The notes under the pieces: model-generated | Told to the model about the DNA's origin: nothing | Seen by the model: the letters and a program-made list of their open reading frames with translations, nothing else | The model's database searches: none | Position numbers and translations under genes: made by a program | Shown: in pieces, positions 39,330 to 51,017 of the stretch | Position numbering within the stretch: position 1 is the stretch's first letter | Layout: every line of letters begins with the position of its first letter | Assembly: GCA_918026815.1 (NCBI GenBank) | Contig: CAKJVC010000078.1 | Location: 1 to 60,394, forward strand | DNA from: Chalara sp. BL73 | Lineage: Eukaryota > Ascomycota > Leotiomycetes > Helotiales | Length of the DNA stretch: 60,394 bases | Direction: 5' to 3'

Positions 39330-40818
39330 TCAATAATAGTAGCCTTCTCTTGGATGCTGGAAAGGAGAGTAATGGTGATGCGGATAAGGAGCGGGGTGGT
39401 ATACTTGGTGAGCAGGCGGCGCCTGTCCATAAGGATATCCGCCAGAAATCCAGGCATTGATCCATGGGTTGGGTGCGACATGTGAAACCATCGGCTTTTG
39501 TACAGGCGCCCGTGAGTAATACTCCTGGGACGGGAGAACGTATTGTTGTTTGTTGAAGTGACCATGCGGCGGCCTGTGAGTGTTTGGCGATGCATCACCC
39601 TGGAAAGACTGCTCAGATCCATATCCAGAGTCTGAAGGAGATACAGGCGACAGAGGTTCATCCTCCGAAGTGGCGGACTCGAGGTCGGAGTCGACGGATC
39701 CCTCGTCAGATACAAGTGAGCAGTCAGAATCATCTGAAATGACGGAGCCATCATCAGAAACGGGCGAGCCAGGAACGTCGCAGACCGGTGAGAAAATAGG
39801 TGATTGTGGTGGTGTTGCCATTTGTGGGGCGGAAAATGACCTGCAGGCCAGTATGCGTGCCTTCAGCTCACCAATGGTGATCCGGTTCTCTGGATTGCGC
39901 TCAAAGATCATACCAAGAATGTTGTTGAGTTCATCCGACAATGGCAAGATGGTCTTCAAGAAATTTGGATTCTTGGTGAAGGCCTTATATGTGGAATCTT
40001 GTGTGGAGGCTTCCTTCCATGGATTACGGCCACAAGTGAGATTGACAAGGATTACCCCCAAGGACCAGATGTCGTTTGGAGCACATCGGTATGATGGCTT
40101 CCTTGACGTGTGATCTAGACACTCTATAAAAAGGGAAGATAATGATTAGTTGATGGGATAAGAAATTGGCAAAAAAAGAGGACCTACCTGGGCTCATATA
40201 GAAGGTCGATCCGCAACCATGGTCCTCTGACTCGGTATCCGTGGTAGCAAGGCCAAAGTCGGCAAGCAAGACGTCAGAACCTGAATTGGAAACCAAGATG
40301 TTCTCTGGCTTGAGATCTCTGTGGTATATTCCCAACCTGTGGCAGTGTTCCACGGCATTCAAGATCTGGAGAAATGCCTTCTGGACAAGAGCATCATTAC
40401 TCACATACCTGCCTTTCTCGGTGATATTAGAAAAAAGGTCTCCTTCTGGGCAATATTCCAAGATAACATAGGTACAGTCCTTGTCGTCGACTATCTTCAA
40501 CATTGACACAATGTTAGGGTGAGCAGAGGCTGCATAATGCAGCTGGATTTCCCTGGATTGAAAGTCTCGTTGCCGACGATCCAATGGTTCTCCATTTGCA
40601 TTGGTTTTGCTCAAGGCCTTGACAGCATACCAGGTATCCGTGGCAATGTCGAGAGCAGAGTAGACAACCCCATATGCACCAGTCCCCAATATCCCCGTCA
40701 ACTGCAGAGACTCTCCTAGGAATATACCTATCCTATCCTCGGGAGAAGGAGGACAACGAAATCCGGACTGAGATTGTGGTGGTGGTGTAGAAGGAGGAGT
40801 CAATAGGACATTATGCAT
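39330..40818 (-). CDS. Ran1/Pat1-like serine/threonine kinase
   Basis: Exons 40818-40188 and 40123-39330 give 474 residues; the 64-bp intron has GTAGGT and TATAG. The kinase domain covers about 30-305: glycine loop LGTGAYGVVY written as GILGTGAYGVVYSAL, lysine YAVKAL, catalytic loop YHRDLKPENILV, DFGLAT, CGSTFYMSPEC and NDIWSLGVILVNLTCGRNPW. The CGS-FYMSPEC form and the short insert-free layout match Ran1/Pat1, Sks1 and Vhs1 relatives, which act in nutrient response, mating and meiosis control. The C-terminal 170 residues are disordered: an acidic Ser/Asp stretch (DDGSVISDDSDCSLVSDEGS), then a Tyr/Pro/His-rich end (YHPAPYPHHHYSPFQHP). It is flanked on both sides by unusually long non-coding stretches, which may reflect complex control. 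Confidence 0.9.
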
Positions 40819-43800
40819 GGCAAAAATGAAAAAGGCGAAAACGTAGAAATCCGGTGGAAGTGGGAAGGTCCAAAGTAGTCCAAATGAACAATTATAAGAA
40901 ATGGGGCCTTTCTGATTCCAATGGAGGCTCTGTTGTTGGTCTGTTGTCGCCTTTAAAGTTCGGTCGTGATAGCGGAGGAAGGAGTGGTCGTTGAAGCGGA
41001 AAGTCTATGGAAGACTAGAGGAAGGGCGGATGAGGTGTAAAGGAGTGAAAGGTGAGGGAGGAATTTCTAGAAATTTCGTCGTCGCGTTGCGATCTGGTAG
41101 GAGTAGGAGCTGGCAGGAGTGAAGCCGTCTATTCTATGGTGGGGGAGATGACGGGTTGATAATGATCTCGAGATTTGGACAAGGGTGGCTTGTGCTGGGC
41201 CAGTGAGGCGGGAGAGAAGTAATAGCGCCTTCAGAGTCTGACCAGGCTGGGCAATAATCATAACAACAACTAGTATGGTACCGAGGGGTGGATCAAATAG
41301 CAGGAGAAGCGGGTCAACAACATTTAGACTGCGACTAGGGTTAAGGTTGCTCAACTGAACTGATCATCCATGGCCACCGACACGGCCACTCTGTTAAACA
41401 CTCCAGGGATTGTGTTTGGTGTGGTCAGGCTAGGGATGTGCAGGAGACTGGCTAGCTCCTTACGGTATTATCGAATACGGCACGTATACCGGTATTACTA
41501 CCACAAAGGCAGGGCAAGCATCTGTGGATAAATCAACTCTTCGTAATCAAGGTGGCTGTTGCTTGCTTCCTCCATCTTTTTCCCTGGTTAGCAGATGCAT
41601 CCATATCACCACCTACATGATTGCAATACTAGCCACTCAGCTGGCTCTACCAATAGCATGTAACTAATGACACTTCGAGTGTGTGATGATTTGCCCGATC
41701 ATAAAATCGGCGTTAAACCACTCCATAAACAGGTGGATTATTCAGGCTGCAGATCTCAGTGTAATTCGTAATAGGGCTTCCTATCAGCCATTAGTGTGCT
41801 CCGTTCTGCGTCACACGCTGGTGCAAAAATAGGTGCATGGGCATGGGATCCATCCCTCCTTTCGGCCTTTTGTCTGGGTGTCTGTGCTTCTGCAGGGCTG
41901 GCCTGGACTGGGCAAGCGGTACAAACGTGTACGGGACACAGGAGGTGCCATAGCGTACAACTAGCCTTTGCAAAGTTTACTGTAACAGTAGTGCAGCCTA
42001 TCAGAGAGGAACCTTTCCTTTCCTGCCTCACTCAAATCTTAGGACTCTGGCTGGGGCAGAGAACATGCCTTGATTGGAGTGGAATTACTCGTGGCTGTTT
42101 GCGTGTGCTGTGGCGCCCAGTACGAGTCACTAAGTAAGTGTAGGGTGTCTTGAACCGTGAGATACCGCACGCATAATTTTGGAGTCAGACATCTGAGACT
42201 TTCCTGCCATGAGACCTTGACCATGGCCATGATCGTGAGTGGTCGTGATGCTTTGCCTCTCCCAGACCGTATTTATTTGCCGCACAAACTGCCTCGTGGC
42301 TCCCAACGATCAATGCGAGTGTGTTCGACGGGTCGTCATTCTGTCCGTGCCCTCGATTGGCTGTGCTGGATTCTTTCCCTCGCGCCCACCGTGCCAGATG
42401 TTGCTTGGTGAAGGAACATCTGGTCTGTTTTCGGAGTCGGCTGTTCCTTCGACATCTGCAGATCCAAGATGATGGCCACACCGGTTCCGGCCTAGAGCCC
42501 TGTATAGTACGAAGTATGAAGTATGAACCAGCAATTGCTGCATCGTGATGTGTCATCTGCAGTAGGATCGCCGTTCCAACGTTTGGGCCAATCTCCGATC
42601 CAATCCTTCCAGACTCTGCAGAGCCAGCGATGGAAGCCGAATGCTGGACAAATCAGCATCGTATATGACCCCCAGACGTAGCAGCTTGGCCATCACTGCG
42701 CCCGAGCCATGCACCAAGGCTGTCAATCCGAATTTAAGGTCAGCCACATTTTAGTGGTCATTTTCATTTGCCATCCCCCAGTTATTTCCCAGCCTTGTCG
42801 AATCAGGTCCCATGTTGCTAAAGTGAGGCTGCCTTCAAGGCGGCTGGCAGGGTTTTCGCACCATCGGCTTTTTTGGGGATGTGTCTCCGCGTTGGTGGGT
42901 GATGGTGGCGTTGTGAGACGCATTGGCGTGCCGGTTCGAAGGAGAATGGAAGACGGGAGCCCAGGTCTTGTTTGGTTGGGAGTAGAAAATACAGTACTAT
43001 ACTTACTTTCCAAAGTACAGTACAATCACTGGGTACAGCACAGTAATCAAAGCTGGGTGGGCGAATGGGGCCAGTCCTGTTCTTTGCTCACCCCAGCAAG
43101 CGTTCCCTCCCCCTCTAAGCCGTTTTCGTATTGGCCATCCATCATTATAGCATCATCAAAAGCCTCCACGTACCGTAAAGGCCATTCACTGTGCACTATC
43201 CTAATATACGATTACCAGTCCAGCATCCTCTACCAAGGTACAGTAGCCTACGGAGTCAGCACCTAAAAAATTTCACCCAAAAGCTGAGTGAACTAGTGAC
43301 GCCCGTATCTGGTATTGGCCACTGATGACACTCCAGTTTTGCCTTCTTTCATAGCCTCGCTGCACAAGCTGCATCCATCGCTGAAATAAAGTGTACAAGC
43401 TTGCATAATGGTGCATAACTTTACCCAGCCATCTGAGTCTGGACCTTCACGACGGCAAGATGGGGAGGATCCTGAGTCTGCCAGAGATGGAGGGTTGGAA
43501 CTTGGAGAGAGCCTCAGCCTGCCTGCCTCGTCGTCGTCAAACTTCAGCCGTCCCAACCTTCTTCGTCTCATCACGCTATTCCCAACCGTTTTGGCAAGCA
43601 GTCAGCCAGTCGCGACAAACACTTGCGTGAAAAAGTCAACAAGTATTCGTACATGATGAATTTAGAAATAAATCTGTGCCATCATCCTCCCGCTGAGGCC
43701 GAATCCTTCCCAGCCTCCCATGACATATATTGCTGCTAAGTCCGGATACTGTTTGTTACCGCACTTCCCGTGCCAAAGAATAGCAACCGCCAAACTCTCA

Positions 43801-46249
43801 CCAAAGCGGCTTTGCTAAGCAAGGCTGTCCTGTAGTCGCTGGGCACCAGGCTCCTGTACATAGTACAGATGATGATCCTTATCAAAGCTGTTTCTAAATT
43901 TCGCAAGCATGATTGGGAAAAGCCGGCCCCTGAAACTGTAAACTCACCGCTGTTTAAGGTGAACAAGGTTTACGGAGTATTTCTGTTTACTCTATAGTAT
44001 AGTATCAAAACAAGCAATCCTATTCGGAATTTAATCTCCATGTTTCTCATCTCATTTCAGATCTAGTTTTGGATGTATTGGTGTCTGTGTGTTCCGCGTA
44101 GCGTTGCAATATTGCATTCTGTGGCCTTTTGGGCGGGAAGATCTGTGGTAGGGAAGCGGATTCAGGAGGCGGACGATGATGGGGAGGAATGGAGGATAGA
44201 TAAGCGCACCCTGCTAACCATGCTACCTTCGCTCCCCATAATGCAAATTATGCATTTTGGCCTTTTTCTTACCCTGAAATATAAGGCAAATATCACTACA
44301 GCCACCGTCACTTTTAATTATTGTACATTCAAGAATTCAGCATGAAGCTTCCAATCACAAAGGCCGTTGTCCTGTCAATGTTTCACCATTTTCATCTTTT
44401 GCATCCAACGCATTTTACCAGCTATAGTTCGGCCTTTTGCCGCTTGCTTGTCCTCTTTAGCAACAATTATCTGTTGTATGGGTATGTGCACACAAGGGAC
44501 CACAACATGAGCTACTCAATTCTCATGTGTTACAGACCCTGCCAACGTTAGAATTGGTAGGCGCACACGGGTCAAAAGGCAACAATGTAGAATGCATCTG
44601 CCTGTTCTAGGATGAAAAGAAAGAGGTTATACATCCGTGATGGCTTCTTTCCAGCCGCAGCCCTGTCTGTACCACACCCTCCTCGGACGCAAGCCCAAAC
44701 AAATCATGCCATTCCAGCCATGCAGCTGAAATGATACCGAGACTCGAGATTAATTCAAGAAACAAATCTCGCAATTTGTGAAATTACTCATCAGAATGTC
44801 ACGACCCTTTTTTTTCCTGGCGGCTGGATAGGTCCTCATGTGATTTGATTGTCGAATCAGCTATGCGCCCATGCATGAGAAACGTCAGGACACGTGCATG
44901 GTGCATGGGCAAGCATGAGTTCTATTTTCAAACGTCTTTACAAAGCATATTTCAGTGAACTGGAAATAGCACGACCTCAAGGACGGCCGATGCAAGCCCT
45001 CGAAGGTCGAGTCCTGTCGAATCTATCTCTATTGTTTAGACGATCCGTTTGCTTGACAGAAATAGAGCAATCTGTCGTGTTTCATATGGTGGCGGCTGGA
45101 TATATGCGTTCTGGCGCTTTGCAAAACGCGCTTGAGATACCTACATATGTGGAGAAATAAGCATATTCCGGATCACAGATCTAACGACCTGCTAGGACCG
45201 AAGCTGGCCCACGAAGGGAATAGCGATGGTCGTCATGACCAGTATCGGTCGTGAGTAGGTCAAGTGTGGGCACACAGCTGCCCTTGTGCGGCGTCATGAA
45301 CCACATTTTTTGATCCTTCGTCGCATTGTTTAACAGGAAAGGTTTTCCAAGCGGAAAAGAATCACGCAGACAAGAATAGCGAATGCTATCATCAACGGGC
45401 GTCAGCAGGAATGGCGCTTACTGAAGCACACTTGTGCCTTTTTCGTGAGATGGCCCAGTTAAATCACGCTTTTCGAATCCTTTCTAGCTGATATAGAGTT
45501 ACATCCATTCTGAACAATGCAGGTACGTTCTTGCAATATACGTGCTTTCTAGCATGGCTATCGGTGTCTGTTTCTGGCAGCTCCTTCCCCTCAAGAGGAT
45601 CAAGAAAGTTTTCCCTCTAGTAGGCATTGGAATTGCAATCCAGTTAGGGAAAGCCGGTGACACTAGAGTAAAGTCCTATATTCTTTCTTCACTCATAAAG
45701 GGTTTTAAAAAGAGATCCAAGTCTGGCCATAGATTGAAGACCCAATAATGTTTCGGAAGAGTAGCTGATAATAGTGGACAAGCGTTTGTTAGATGTAAAG
45801 TACAAGACGGTACTACCCTATGTGGCAAAAGTTCAAATGCCTCCTTGATTCCCTCTTCCCCATGTGCAGACTCTACCAGTGTTGTGACGCAACGTCAAGG
45901 GGATTGATTCCATTTTACGTAAAAATGTGAAGTATGAATGAATGATATGCTGTCAGCCTCCAACGTCGACCATGTAAGGAAAGCAAAAGAACGTCTGGAT
46001 TCTGTAAGAACAATACGCTGTTTCTTGCGGTATCTAACTCAACACGTAGTCAGCGCGCTCCGAAAGGCCAGAATCATGGTATGTCCAAGTCAATCTATTT
46101 TGCGAGTGATACCTTCTTTCATGCTTCATGGTTTCAATCTCCTACACTTCCAACATCAACTGTCATGTCTCCTCGTTAGTTCCTTGAAACCAGATACTGA
46201 GATTCGTATGGTTGAGGCCGTATGAAAAGTATCTTATACTCAATCCACA
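40819..46249. other. Gene-poor 5.4-kb stretch upstream of the kinase
   Basis: No supported gene. Part near 40819-41060 is likely the kinase leader. ORFs such as 41796-42137, 42709-43266 (185 codons), 43408-43656 and 44894-45160 show no motif or splice structure and are countered by overlapping ORFs on the other strand. Local symmetry elements include repeated ACAGTAC words near 42990-43040 and an inverted repeat at 44867-44910. A short ORF at 44342 starts MKLPITKAVVLSMF, signal-like, but does not continue as a gene. Confidence 0.45.
44867..44910. repeat. Inverted repeat with 9-bp perfect arms
   Basis: GCCCATGCA (44867-44875) pairs with TGCATGGGC (44902-44910) across a 26-bp spacer that itself contains CACGTGCATG, an E-box-like core. 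It could be a hairpin or a paired protein site. Confidence 0.5.
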
Positions 46250-47218
46250 TCACCCCTCCTCTCCTCGTAGTCCGGTTCCCCAGTGTCCACATAACTTATA
46301 GCCTAACATCTTCGATACAATGGTGGTTGCCGATGCCGCAAGCAACCAAACAACCAATTCAAGGACAGTCACCATCATGATGCTGGTGAAGACTAACGTT
46401 CCAGCTGTATAGTACAGCGCCCAGAAAACTTGCACGACAATTCCTTTTTCCGCGCCCGGGACGCTATCTGCGGACACTGTGAGATTGACGTCATCTGACC
46501 TATGCTCGCTAGGTCTATTCTTGGTTGCACTCTGCATCGTTGTGTCAGAAGTCGGAACAGATACTTTTTGATGCTGCTGGTATCGAGCTGCGGCAACTTC
46601 AACCGCAGCTGGTATAAGTGCTACAAAGAACCAGATTGCGAGGAATGCAGGCATTGAACAACCCAGCGCAGACCGCTTTGAGTATAACTCGACCACCACC
46701 AACACTCCATATGACGAGAATAGCAGAACAATCAACGCTACAAGCAGGGCTTGAGATTTCTGTTGCTTAAAGCGCTTCTTAAACGTCATACCTTCCGATG
46801 AAGACATGCCACCGACAACTGGATTTAGGCCAAGCGCCCGAACGAGAGTCTCGACATACCAAGGCAGCAGGTGAGGAACAAATGCAATACGACGCCGCGG
46901 CCAGGCGATATCTTTCAGTATCAACGGGATCAACCCCATGACGAGGCCTGTGGCAGCGTGTTGCTGTCTGCGTGTCTCTGGCATGAGGCTGAAACAGCAA
47001 TCTGCATACCACCAGCATATGTCGTACTTTACTCTATCTTCGTTTCCACCACCTAATGTTGTGACATTGCGCCATGGCTTGAAGTATGGCGTAAAAGGAC
47101 TATATATGAGATCGTAGTTGCAGACTTCTGATGTATCAATGGCAACGGCTGGGGCAAATACAAGCAGCAAGAGCACAGCGGTGTGACACAAAGCTGGCAA
47201 TTGGGCTAGGCTAGGCAT
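46250..47218 (-). CDS. Fungal integral membrane protein of unknown function
   Basis: A single-exon gene of 322 residues from an ATG at 47218. A signal peptide (LCHTAVLLLLVFAPAVA) is followed by an extracytoplasmic segment with conserved-looking Cys and aromatic residues (CNYDLIYSPF, YDICWWYADCCFSLMP). Hydrophobic helices follow: TGLVMGLIPLIL, ALLVALIVLLFSSYGVLVVV, AFLAIWFFVALIPAAVEVAA, then after a polar loop (about 220-255) VFWALYYTAGTLVFTSIMM and VLELVVWLLAASATTIV. The ADCCFSLMPE...LIPLILKDIAWPRRR element is one I associate with uncharacterised Pezizomycotina proteins; no function is known. The divergent SDR gene starts 883 bp away. Confidence 0.78.
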   Translation of the reverse strand: MPSLAQLPALCHTAVLLLLVFAPAVAIDTSEVCNYDLIYSPFTPYFKPWRNVTTLGGGNEDRVKYDICWWYADCCFSLMPETRRQQHAATGLVMGLIPLILKDIAWPRRRIAFVPHLLPWYVETLVRALGLNPVVGGMSSSEGMTFKKRFKQQKSQALLVALIVLLFSSYGVLVVVELYSKRSALGCSMPAFLAIWFFVALIPAAVEVAAARYQQHQKVSVPTSDTTMQSATKNRPSEHRSDDVNLTVSADSVPGAEKGIVVQVFWALYYTAGTLVFTSIMMVTVLELVVWLLAASATTIVSKMLGYKLCGHWGTGLRGEEG

Positions 47219-48101
47219 GCTGGATCTATAGCTTTCATTCCAATAGTTCCAGAAATGTCTATTTGATTGAAAGAATAACTACGAGGATCACGACGTCAAT
47301 ACTCAAGGAAAAACCGTGAAGATACTCTCAGAAATGCCGCTAATCTTGCTCACCCTGAACGAGTTGGACTTCGCCATGTAGTGTTGCGATTACTTCGTTA
47401 CACAACACGAGCCAAGAATGGGTCGGCACGAATCATTAGGTATCTATCTGCCCTTGTACAGAAATCATTACAAGATTTTTTCTTTTCAAATGAGAGCTTC
47501 TTGAATGCCAAGACTCAGAGGAAATATACCTTCACGATAGAATTTGGTCATATAGCCTGTTGATATGTTGCCCCCTGTCCACTTATCCCATGGGTATATA
47601 CTTAGAACTACTTGTTGCCATTTCAAGAAAGGGTGTAATTGATGAATATATCACCGACCTGTGCCGTCTTGCCCTATAGAGCAAGCTATCGCGAACAGCT
47701 ACTTGAATTAACAAAACAACGAAGTTACAAGTTATTAAAGCATCCATAAGAACTTTCTTTGTGGGTGTTGAGAAGACAAGAGCAGAAGAACAACCCGCTT
47801 GGGCAGGCGGCGGATTATACAAGACTTCTTGATACTCAAATGATGATCAAAGACCTCTTGCCGTATGATTATGGATGAGTGCCCGGGACCAAAATGATAT
47901 TCAAGTGACCTCGGATGCCAAAGCAGGCAAAGAGCTCGGTGTTGTTTGTTGCCGAGGCTGCGGTAACCACCAATCCGGGGAAGTGGGGAACTGAGCTTAC
48001 ACGACGACATCTATAACAGTGACGGACTCAATTCATTCCCCCCTGACGATGTCACCATATACTCCGGTTCGCGAGTGCCTTCCTTTCTCCACGGCTTTAC
48101 A
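47219..48101. promoter_or_regulatory. Upstream region between membrane-protein and SDR genes
   Basis: About 880 bp between divergent start codons. Minus-strand ORFs at 47583-47822 and 47735-48010 lack motifs. It should carry the promoters of both genes; no specific element is recognised. Confidence 0.4.
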
Positions 48102-49089
48102 ATGGCATCCAAACGGGTAGATCAGATAGCGGGCCACTTGAACTGGCCTAAGGGATTGCTTGCTGGACAAGTCGCCATAATCACCGGCTCTGGCCAAGGC
48201 ATAGGTGCCGAAGCAGCGCGCCTGTTTGCGAATGAAGGAGCGAGGGTGGTGGTTCAGGATATTGATGCCAGTGAGAATCTGCGGACTCTATTTTGGGGCG
48301 ATTGGTGCTGACGTAGAGCAGTAAAGGCACAAGCTGTTGCGGACAGCATCAACAAGTCCGGCGGGACAGCAATCGCTGTTCCTGGCGATATGCTTGATTC
48401 TGAATATATCAAGGCTCTTGTGAAGAAGACTGCTGAGTTTGGGAATGGCAAGATTCATATCATTGTGAACAATGCAGGGTATACTTGGGATGGTGTAATC
48501 CATAAGGTATGGTACACGCTGTGGCTATCTATTCAACTGCACATGGGAGAGAGCTTTGGCTGACAGTACGGAACAGATGACAGACAAGCAGTGGGATAAC
48601 ATAATAGCGCTGCACAATACTGCACCATTTAGACTCGTTCGGGAAGCTGCTCCCTATTTCCGGGTCACAGACAAAGAGCCACGCTGCATCATCAACATAT
48701 CATCCACGTCTGGTGTTCACGGAAACGCAGGACAGGCCAATTACGGTCTCGCTAAATCCGGGATCAACGGCCTCACAAAAGTCATCGCCAAGGAATGGGG
48801 ACCAAAATTTGGTGTCCGAGCCAATTCGATAGCTTTTGGGCATATTCTAACCAGGCTAACAGCCGCGAAAGAAGAAGGCACCTTTGCCACAACGCCGGAC
48901 GGAACGAAGATTCCACTTGGTATCCCGACCGGAAAGGGGGCTTTGAAGGAGAATGCGTATGCTGATATTCCGTTGGGCAGGCCTGGCACGGCGACTGAGG
49001 CCGCGCAGAGTATATTGGCGGTAGCGAGTCCGTTATTTTCTTACATCACAGGACAAGTATTAATGGTTACAGGAGGGAGAAATATGTAG
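48102..49089 (+). CDS. Short-chain dehydrogenase/reductase (FabG-like)
   Basis: Exons 48102-48270, 48322-48506 and 48577-49089 give 288 residues, usual for classical SDRs with a small insert. The Rossmann cofactor motif TGSGQGIG lies at about 29-36, with an acidic residue at the end of strand two (VVVQDID), which favours NAD(H). NNAG follows, then the catalytic Ser in ISSTSG, and Tyr/Lys in YGLAKS (about 174). The C-terminus ends ITGQVLMVTGGRNM, typical of the FabG/3-oxoacyl-ACP reductase-like set. The insert after FGHILTRL (about 210-240, TFATTPDGTKIPLG) is longer than in FabG. The introns are 51 and 70 bp. The substrate cannot be told from sequence, and there is no partner gene next to it. 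Confidence 0.88.
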
Positions 49090-49923
49090 GTTGAGAAATG
49101 AAATATTTTGTCCCGTTTCATCACCGATTCCTTGGGATGAACTTCTCTTTTTTCGGACAACAGTTTGGTCCTAGGTTTGGAACCTGTTTACTTCGAATTG
49201 CTACACCTGGGTTGTGCGTACTTACTCAGCTAAGCTCCGTTTACATTCCTTTCCAGATCCGGCTTCTGTCCTGCTTGCTGGTAGCTTCGTCCCAATCGTA
49301 CCGGAACAATCACGATTTTCTTGTTCGATTTAATGTTGTATTTGAGACGACTCAAAAAGTTTGTTAGCATTATTACTTTGCATAAAGATTTTACCTCAGT
49401 TGGTTCTTCTACCCTTAGTCAAGCGCCACGTCCCAAGCTAGAACGCATGATGGGTGTTTGCACTTTGAGAATAGTCTTCCACTCGCCATTCTTTACGGTT
49501 CAAGGATGTACTGTTTCATGGCGCTTCGATATATTTCTTTGGGGCACCACTGTGCGTCCGCCGGGTTTCTTGAAACAACTAGATGCTTAGGATCTTGACA
49601 AGAAACTTATGTTTCTCTAATGATGTGCTGATTATGTGCTCTTCACAGTGTAGAGTAATGGTTGAGACATTCATGTGGGTATTTGGATTTGCTCTGGCTT
49701 ATATCACGTATGAAAGGGTCGCTTGCAGGCAAGGTGTTGGTGGAAGATTTCTGTATTCATTTATGATATACGAGCCTGGGGTGAGAATGTGCATAACTGC
49801 CACCCCCTAAGCTCCACTCTCCACCACAACCCATACCTCATTGTATGATGACTATACCCATCGATATCCGTCCACTTGACATCCATGCAGTCGAACGATA
49901 ATATATCATCGCCCCGACTCAGA
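49090..49923. other. Intergenic region between convergent genes
   Basis: About 830 bp, no supported gene. ORFs at 49098-49367, 49321-49590 and 49583-49810 overlap in different frames and carry no motif. Confidence 0.5.
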
Positions 49924-51017
49924 TTAGACGTGCAGGAGGTTAGCGGAAGCGCCCTCTCCCAGGCCGTCGTTCTTAGAGGAAATTAACACCGCCTGCAACA
50001 GTTCCATAGGCAAGGAATCGATATGCTCTGCCAGCTGTGACTTCGATGCATAGCACGACCAGAAAGCCTCCAACAACAACTTAAGCTGCTCAAGGTCGTC
50101 ATCCGCACCATAGACAAATCGTTGAAGCTCCAAGACACCGCGTTCGAAGGGCTCGTGAAGCAAAAGCGACGCCATGGCGTTAATGGCTAAGTTTCGCAGT
50201 GTGGGTAGGAGGGCGTGTTGCGCGAAAACCCAGAGCTTTGCGAGGACGGGGAGATTGACATCGGCATCAATTTTGTAATTCAAGGGGACATCAATGAACT
50301 CTACACCCCTGATCTCGTGATGGTGGATGAAGTGTGCAACGAGACCGAATGTCTTGGCATCAACATCGGTAATACGCATGGATTGAATGTCGTCTTCCGG
50401 AGGGCTGTTAGCACATATTCTCAAGAATCAGAAGGACCAACGTGTAACACATGTCTAGAGGGCTAGTGGGCATCTGAGAATGCTCTTGCGAGGCGTGTGG
50501 TGCCGCTGGTTTCCTCCCAGGGAACGGCAAGTATAAATGAGACGTACCTGAGAAGTCTCCCGCGAATGCGGCGTTGAAGTAGGGTGAGGCATCGCAAACA
50601 ATACTCCTATGAAGCATGAAAGCAGTGGGGTCGTCGTTAGGACCTACAATAATCGTGACGAGTTCCTTGGGGATGCTGTGATCAGTCAGCTCGACATACT
50701 TCATCTTGATTTTCTTGCTTATTACATGTGAAAATTGAGACTTACGTGAGGTCGACAGGCTCATACATGGTGTCCTCAACAATTAAGAGTTGCCCTTCGG
50801 TGTTGCGCCTGAATAGTCCCATATCAAGGACGCCCTCGGCTTCGTCAGAGCCTGGGTGTGATTCATAATATCCAGGGCAGCACGGATAGGACATTTGAGC
50901 GAGAGCAACACCTGGAGTGTTGTGTGCACCCAAGACTCCGGGATGTGGTGGTGGTGCGTCGGCAGCAGCAGCACTACCCGCCGTTGAATTTGCAACGTTC
51001 TGAGCTTGTGCATACAT
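49924..51017 (-). CDS. BTB/POZ domain protein
   Basis: Exons 51017-50746, 50675-50548 and 50393-49924 give 289 residues. The first 75 residues are Ala/Pro/Gly-rich and likely disordered. The BTB core follows: VTIIVGPNDDPTAFMLHRSI, CDASPYFNAAFAGDF, then DDIQSMRITDVDAKTFGLVA and HFIHHHEI, with WVFAQHALLPTLRNLAINAM after it, as in the fungal BTB proteins that pair this domain with a helical tail. BTB domains dimerise or serve as Cullin-3 adaptors. Splice acceptors were chosen by frame: ATCACAG at 50676 and GGAAG at 50394 (intron 154 bp). Immediately before ATG 51017 lies GCTAACACCATCAG, a branch site plus acceptor. Upstream at 51136-51138 an ATG is followed by GTACGT, so a start-codon-only first exon or a leader intron (51018-51135) is likely. 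Confidence 0.75.

Noticed and set aside
39580..40113. 177-codon plus-strand ORF
   Set aside because: It lies antisense to the Ran1-like kinase coding exon; its Ser/Glu-rich content mirrors the acidic repeat region on the true strand.
42709..43266. 185-codon plus-strand ORF
   Set aside because: No motif, mixed composition, overlapping 100-codon ORF on the other strand, no splice context.
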